Assembly: GCA_949358305.1 (NCBI GenBank)
Contig: OX442324.1
Coordinates: 4,470,001-4,534,000, forward strand
Length of the DNA stretch: 64,000 nucleotides
Reading direction: 5' to 3'
Origin: Strigamia acuminata
Taxonomy: Eukaryota > Arthropoda > Chilopoda > Geophilomorpha > Linotaeniidae
The notes under the pieces: model-generated
Told to the model about the DNA's origin: nothing
Databases searched by the model: none
The model's input: only the letters and a program-made list of their open reading frames with translations
Shown here: piece by piece, positions 58,373 through 64,000 of the stretch
Layout: each line of letters begins with the position of its first letter
How positions within the stretch are numbered: the first letter of the stretch is position 1
Program-made: the position numbers and the translations under genes

Positions 58373-60043
58373 ATGGCGTGTAGTTTACCAGCGGTTCCTC
58401 CTATCTTAAAACCAATCCAGCACTACTTGAAAACGGCAAGCGAGCATGAACACCGAGATCCTATCGTTGCTTATTGGTGTAATTAATTTTTGATTGGGAA
58501 AAATGTAAAGAACTTAAAAGTGCATTAAATTTTAGGTCGATTGTACGCCCTTCAAACTGGACTTAAAATTGATAGGAAAGCGAAGGAAAGTTTAAATTTA
58601 TTGACAACTCTTATGGATTGGTTAGAAACGGTTTGTTACACACGCAAAACTATGTTGAAAAATGGAAGTAAATCATACTCTCGGCTTGTTTTCAGTTTAA
58701 GAAGGAGATGACAGCGAACGAAGCGATCACGAGTGAAATAGTTGCTCAAGCTCACATCGAGAATTATGCATTGAAATTGTTTACTTGGGCCGATAGTGAA
58801 GACCGAGCTTCAAGATTTAATAAGTAATTCGTGTAAATTATCGGGTTAAGTTGCTGTCATCTGAATGGAATTTTTCTTGGAAATAGAAACGTCGTTAAGG
58901 CGTTTTACACCGCTGGAATGCTGTTTGATGTGTTGGAAATATTCGGTGAACCATCAGAGGAAGTAAATTATAAATAAATAAATAAATAAAAATATGTTAA
59001 TTTGTGTGTTAATTTATGAAATTAGATTCTCCAAAACAAAAAATACTCAAAATGGAAAGCAGCGTATATTCATAATTGTCTGAAATCTGGCGAAGCTCCG
59101 ATTCCAGGACCAATAGGAGACAGTGGCGAAGGTTTTGAATACGATAGTATGAAATTTGATTGACATTTCCAATGGGGTTCAAAAATATATTTTACAACAT
59201 ATTGCTTTTCAATAAATGCATTCCAAAATGTATAGCATTTCGCGAATTACGTATATTATTTATGCATTAAATAAGGCATTTCATAGTACAATTGAAAAAA
59301 TGTAGTATCATTTGCCAAAAAAATGTATTACAAAATCCGTTCTCGTGAAACCCAATGCATTTCGAAATACATTGCAATATAATTTCAATGTATTTTTGCT
59401 GCAAAAAATAATAAAAAATTTTATTATTATTATTTTCTAATTAAATTTTTTGGTGCAGCCGAAGGAGCTACCGGTTGGAATCAGCCTCCACGTGACCCGG
59501 AAGGTGGAAACGCCGAACTGGGATTTCAGGATGATATAAATATTCCATCAACAAGCGGCAACTTTCAACCGATCCAAACAGGAAATTTATATATACCCTC
59601 GGCTGGCGCACACGCACCACCGAGCACACCGTCGGAAGTTCCGTCAACACCGCCCTTAAATACCCAAGTAATGCCCAACTATGACGAATACAGGGCGACT
59701 GAACAGTCAGGTAATATTAAAATTGAATTAAAAGTTGAAATGTCGAATGCCGATGATGAACATTAGCCAAATTTGAGTGTAACTGATGAAATAACACTGA
59801 GAAGTGATCATTAGCAGAGGCATTGCAATTACCTTTGCTCGAGTGTATGGATAGATATTTATATACAGTTTTTCCTTGTTTTGTATTTATTCAGGAGGCG
59901 CTTCGTTGTCTGCTGAAGATTTTACGTTAGCTCAAAAATACTGCAAGTGGGCTGGAAGTGCATTACAATATGAAGATGCAACTACTGCAATTGACAATTT
60001 GCAAAAGGCTTTAAAGTTACTAACGACTGGTCAGCGTTCATAA
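58373..60043 (+). CDS. VTA1: VTA1 (LIP5), ESCRT-III/VPS4 cofactor
   Basis: Seven exons (58373-58478, 58536-58630, 58696-58823, 58887-58962, 59026-59146, 59459-59710, 59895-60043) give 308 aa (human 307). The N-terminal tandem MIT-like region (IQHYLKTASEHEHRDPIVAY, AHIENYALKLFTWAD, KYSKWKAAYIHNCLKSGE) binds ESCRT-III. A Pro/Ser/Thr-rich linker (LYIPSAGAHAPPSTPSEVP) follows. The C-terminal VSL domain (AQKYCKWAGSALQYEDATTA) activates VPS4. A tiny upstream frame (ATG at 58366, stop after 5 codons) overlaps the main start. Confidence 0.95.
59165..59395. repeat. dispersed repeat, copy in VTA1 intron 5
   Basis: About 230 bp of AT-rich sequence matches, in reverse orientation, the segment at 62245-62520. 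Shared blocks include TGCATTCCAAAATGTATAGC-like and ACATTGCAATATAATTTCAA sequence. It is probably a non-coding MITE. Confidence 0.75.
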
Positions 60044-60546
60044 GCTTTCTTTTTGTCCGGAAACGAAATAATTTAAATACATATTTCCCTAGTGCCTGAA
60101 TTTCTTGTAATTGAATTTATTTTTTTCTCTATTTTTTTTTTTAAGTTGCATTACTTTGTATTTTGTATGTGTTAAATATTTTATTTTTATTTGACGAGAC
60201 TTGATGCTTTGTCACTGTAATTTATTTCAATTGTAAGCTTACTTTACCTCCGAAAATGAATTGTCGATTGCCGTTAAAAACAAACTTACACAGAAATCGT
60301 ATTTTTGCAAAAATGGAAATGAAATTATAAAACTGATTAAAATAGCTTCATTTAAGGTTCCGTTAGTCTCGCTGCACTTCTCGCACGGTCTCGTAATTTC
60401 AAAGTTGATGGAAAATGTCGAACAGGACAATACGGGTCAATAAGTCAATCCGACAAGGAGGTTTAGTGTTAAAATATTGATGCAGATTATTTTGATAGGT
60501 AAGAATTAGGTTCATTAAACGATATTTTTATTACAGTTTATTTTTA
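60044..60546. other. intergenic, no clear gene
   Basis: VTA1 3' UTR and spacer. Overlapping 60-codon frames on both strands at 60239-60443 show no family features. Confidence 0.35.
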
Positions 60547-60818
60547 TTACTTGTCTACCACCATTTTACTCAGCCAATTTTGATCGGAGAAATACCTACA
60601 GTAGTGTAGTAGATAATCAAGCTGTTGGTGTGTATAGTTAATAACTTTGTCACTAGTCGGTGCGACTTGTAATATAATAATTTGAAATCTTTTATAGAAC
60701 GATAATAATTGGTACCGGTACCTGTATTTTCGCCGAGGATCCACTGCACGAAACCTTTCAAATGTTCGTTGGAGTATACATTTTTATAAAGAACTTTAAT
60801 TAATTCTTTTTTTTTCAT
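60547..60818 (-). CDS. small hypothetical protein
   Basis: Two exons (60722-60818, 60547-60665) joined by a 56-nt intron give 71 aa starting MKKKELIKVLYKN and ending DQNWLSKMVVDK. An in-frame stop lies just before the ATG, and AATAAA overlaps the region just past the stop. No family is recognised. It may be chance or a fragment. Confidence 0.3.
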
Positions 60819-60867
60819 TATTCAAGCCTGCTAGTTAGAGCTACCAAGCAGCAATGGAGCAGTAGGC

Positions 60868-61015
60868 ATCGTCCAGTCGCAAGAAAAATGACGACGAAAT
60901 CGTCCAACCGGAAGAAAAATGACAACGAAATCGTTCAACCGTAAGAAAAATGACGACGAAATCGTCCAACCGTAAGAAAAATGACGACGAAATCGTCCAA
61001 GAGCAAGAAACATGG
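60868..61015. repeat. 31-bp minisatellite
   Basis: About 4.5 tandem copies of a 31-bp unit (CGTCCAACCGTAAGAAAAAT plus GACGACGAAAT). It lies between the small hypothetical frame and the CLCA gene. The open frames across it on the minus strand reflect the repeat. Confidence 0.85.
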
Positions 61016-61124
61016 CAGACATTATTGAAAAAATAAACAGAAGGTAAGTGCACAAACATTTAAAAAAAATTTATTTGAATCAAATAATTTGAATGCTACA
61101 GTTCAAGTTCAAGTTCCAATAAAG

Positions 61125-63992
61125 TCATTCACATCTTAGACACCACACAGTAACATTTGACACCATAAACAACAACAACACTGAAATAATTATAGTGATC
61201 AGCACTTTGATGTATGTTGGAAATTTAAATGGCGCTGCAATTGGTTTCCTTATAACAATGACATTAGAAATTGGTGACCAATTCGAATAGCGATCACACG
61301 CCCTCAAAGCGACATATGTATTCTTTGTTGATTCGAGCTGTGCAAATGTGAGCACAAACGACTGTAGTTGGCCTGGTGTCACTGGTTTTAGGTCAACACT
61401 ACTCACTTGCTTTCCTTCAAATCGATTTGCAATCATTCCAACATCATCCGAATATCTGATATCATATTCAAATACTAATAAAAAAAAACTATTTAGTAAT
61501 TTATAATAATGCCAAGTGAATATTTAATTTTACCTTTCTTATCAAACTGAGTGTCAGGGGCTGTCCATTGAATGGAAGCTGTCCCATTTTCATAGACTTT
61601 GACTAACGTCAAGTCGAAAACTTTGCTAATTTGCTTTGGATATTGAATCTTACGAGTAAAGTTTCTGTTTATTGTTGAAATAATAGGGCTCGTTATAGTG
61701 ATGATATTAGATATCTTTGACCAATTGGGGACACCATCAGCTGATTTCAGAGCCATGTAAATGACTGAGTTTGTAAGTAGTTGTGGTATTTTGGTGCTGT
61801 ATGTTTGTCTATGACCAGATTTGACCGGAATGATGTGGCTGGTGTTCAACTTTGTTGAATTGAATTGGGTTGAAAGGCGTTTGAAATCACTGGAGTATTG
61901 AATATCGTATCTGTTGACTACAGAAAGAAATGTTTGTTAGTTAGGATAAGAAAAGGTAATACCGGTAATAGCGTATGTTTTTGTCAGGTACCGGTTCCTT
62001 CATCCAAATCATCACCAGGTGCAGTCCATTGAACAAAGATTAATCCATCTAAGCTCTTATTGACTAGTTTTAGATCACGAACTCGAATAGGAGGGATTTT
62101 GTCTTCAGTCGTGAAGTTTTGAACCGGTTGAAAACTACCGCCGTTAGATACTCTTTCGAAGAATCCGGTAGGAACTGACTTGGTCGGATTTGGGTTTTGC
62201 ATTTGATCTAAAAATGGAATTAGCAAGCGAGATTTGTTACTTTGCAATACTGTACATTGAAATTATATTGCAATGTATTTTGAAATGCATTAGGTTTCAC
62301 GAGAATACATTTTGTAATATATTTTGTAAAATTTATTTTGAAATACTTTTCCAATATTATTATTTGTCAAATATGAATGCATTTTCAAAATGAATTTTCT
62401 CAATTGTATTATGAAATGTGTTATTTAATGTACAGATAATATACTTAGTTTTGCGAAATGCTACACATTTTGGAATGAATTAAGTGAAAAACAATATATT
62501 GTAAAATATCTTTTTGATTAACATTACACTCAGGGTTTTAAGTTTCCAAAAATAGTAGAAGTTACTTACTTACAACTACTGCCAGTGTTCTGGAGCCAAT
62601 AAATCCGTTTTGCCTAATTCTTGACCGCTTGTTTCCAATAACGGTTGCTTTGACGGTGTACCGGCCAGATATGTTAACAAACTTAGTGAAGTATTTACTG
62701 TAAATGCCATCATTAGAAAACACATCAGCACCTAATAGGAAGCAAAATATATTTTAATGTGTATTCAAGGTATATTTCTGCTTGACGATTTACCATTGCC
62801 ATTATCCAATAGTTGCATGGTTTCCACAGACCCTCCAGGTAATTCGATTTCAGCCAAAACATATGCTTTAATAACTGGGCTATTTCCTTGTTTCACTTCA
62901 GCAAAAACTACCAGTTGCTTTTCATCTCTAGTTTCTACTTCGAACCAACATTTCGTAGTTATTGGCTTTGTCGCATTGGATGCATCCGATAAAATATTGA
63001 CGCTAATAACTTGATTTCGTTTCTTTCCTGTTTCTATTGAGTAATTATAACGACCAGGCTGCAAATAATTCGAAATATCGTAATAGTGAAGTGGGTTTAT
63101 TTCATCAAATCTCGTGTTCTCGAATCCAATTTCGGTTACCTAAATATGATGACTTTTTTCTTCTTTTCTCTGAAGAAATGCCTAACAAAGGGGGCTATCG
63201 CCCCCCCCCCCTTTTGAACCCCCCAACCTTCCCTTAACTGTTTTTTTTTGTCTGCACACTGCGGAACCCATTTGCCATTTTAAGAATTCAGGATTCGAGG
63301 AAACGGGATTCGATGAAATAAGCCCACTCGCTTACCTGAAGGTAATCGAATCTGAAATGAAACGATTTTAAATCCTTTTTAATGGAGATTTCAGTCTGTG
63401 AAGTGTAATTGGAATTTGAATTGATGGTGGCAATGATAGCTCCAAGAGGATCAGTGATAGTGATATTTTTTATGCCTTTTTTCTGTTCGTACGAAAAGCT
63501 GAGGGTGACTCGATTTCCAATGGTTCGATCAATGATGAATGAAGAATTAATAAAGCTATTTTCTATATCGCGAAATTGGCCTTCGGAAATTTTAACTGTA
63601 GTGTTGACGTACGTCTCTTGATGTGCCACAGATTCAAAAAGGGCGCCTGCCATTGCTTCAATTCCGCTTTCGGAAGAAACAAAAAAGGTTTTTCCATTGG
63701 TTACATCAGCGACTTGTTCCAAAGTTTGACTTGCTTCTTGAGTGAATACAATTGATATGACTTTAATGCAAGACTTCTGCAGTTCTTGGATTACATCTTT
63801 GACTTTTAGTGATTTTTTAGATTCTTCACCATCTGATACGAGGATAATCGTTCCGGTCAAATTATTTTTGTATTGTTTTAAAACACCCATGGCTTCTTTC
63901 AGACCGCAAGCAATGCAAGTCTTTCCGTCTGCATAGTCTGGAACGCTGTTTACTATTCTGGTTCTGACTGTATCGTCAATTATTTTGGTCGG
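61125..63992 (-). CDS. CLCA-family (calcium-activated chloride channel regulator) protein, partial
   Basis: The 5' part lies beyond the window. Exons seen: 63336-63992, 62794-63058, 62570-62731, 61992-62207, 61534-61917 and 61125-61474, giving 677 C-terminal residues. They hold the end of the vWA domain (TGTIILVSDGEESKKS), the beta-sandwich region with WFEVETRDEKQLVVFAEVKQ and LLDNGNGADVFSNDGIYSKY, then two FN3-like repeats (VQWTAPGDDLDEGT and IQWTAPDTQFDKK), and one transmembrane segment (VLITIIISVLLLFMVSNV) with a short tail. The self-cleaving metalloprotease domain typical of CLCA would be upstream. All junction phases agree. Confidence 0.9.
62245..62520. repeat. dispersed repeat, copy in a CLCA intron
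   Basis: Inverted relative to the copy at 59165-59395. It lies in the intron between 62208 and 62569 and is slightly longer than the other copy. Confidence 0.75.
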
Positions 63993-64000
63993 CTGAAATA

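Noticed and set aside
1-64000. CRISPR arrays, operons or bacterial-type elements
   Set aside because: None seen; the window is intron-rich eukaryotic DNA.

Overview
The window is nuclear DNA from an arthropod. The evidence is AT-rich sequence with short GT-AG introns (mostly 45-120 bp), cuticle proteins with the Rebers-Riddiford (RR) chitin-binding motif, CBM14 (peritrophin-type) chitin-binding proteins, and conserved animal housekeeping genes. I cannot name the species. Gene models were assembled by eye from reading frames, splice signals and phase continuity; no alignment was run.

Layout. 292-20524 (+): a 37-exon RNF17/tudor-family gene (RING, B-boxes, coiled coil, five tudor domains). Its 12.3-kb intron 8 holds four genes on the minus strand, all secreted and two with CBM14 domains (1811-4490, 5318-7222, 7863-8954, 10621-13400). 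20.7-22.3 kb: an unrecognised minus-strand set of reading frames and an intron-containing tRNA-Ser(AGA). 23.6-33.4 kb: three cuticle genes. The last is split at its core promoter by a 6.2-kb LTR retrotransposon with two LTRs that look identical. 33.9-48 kb: the splicing-cofactor gene SON and three tandem derivatives: a chimeric broken copy, a rebuilt copy with three dsRNA-binding domains, and a relic. 48.9-60 kb: housekeeping genes SNX3, RMI1, a transgelin/muscle-protein-20 gene, a divergent pair MRPS6/ATP5PO (OSCP), and VTA1. 61.1-64 kb: the 3' part of a CLCA-type gene that runs off the right edge.

Themes. The cuticle and peritrophin genes all carry signal peptides, often split across the first intron, and several have TATA boxes. 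The four nested genes share one intron-phase pattern, which suggests one ancestral family. The SON array shows duplication, unequal exchange and domain amplification. SON, ATP5PO and MRPS6 also lie close together on human 21q22.11, so their proximity here may be ancient linkage. Mobile DNA includes the LTR element, an 835-bp fold-back element, a Harbinger-like fragment and several MITE-like repeats.
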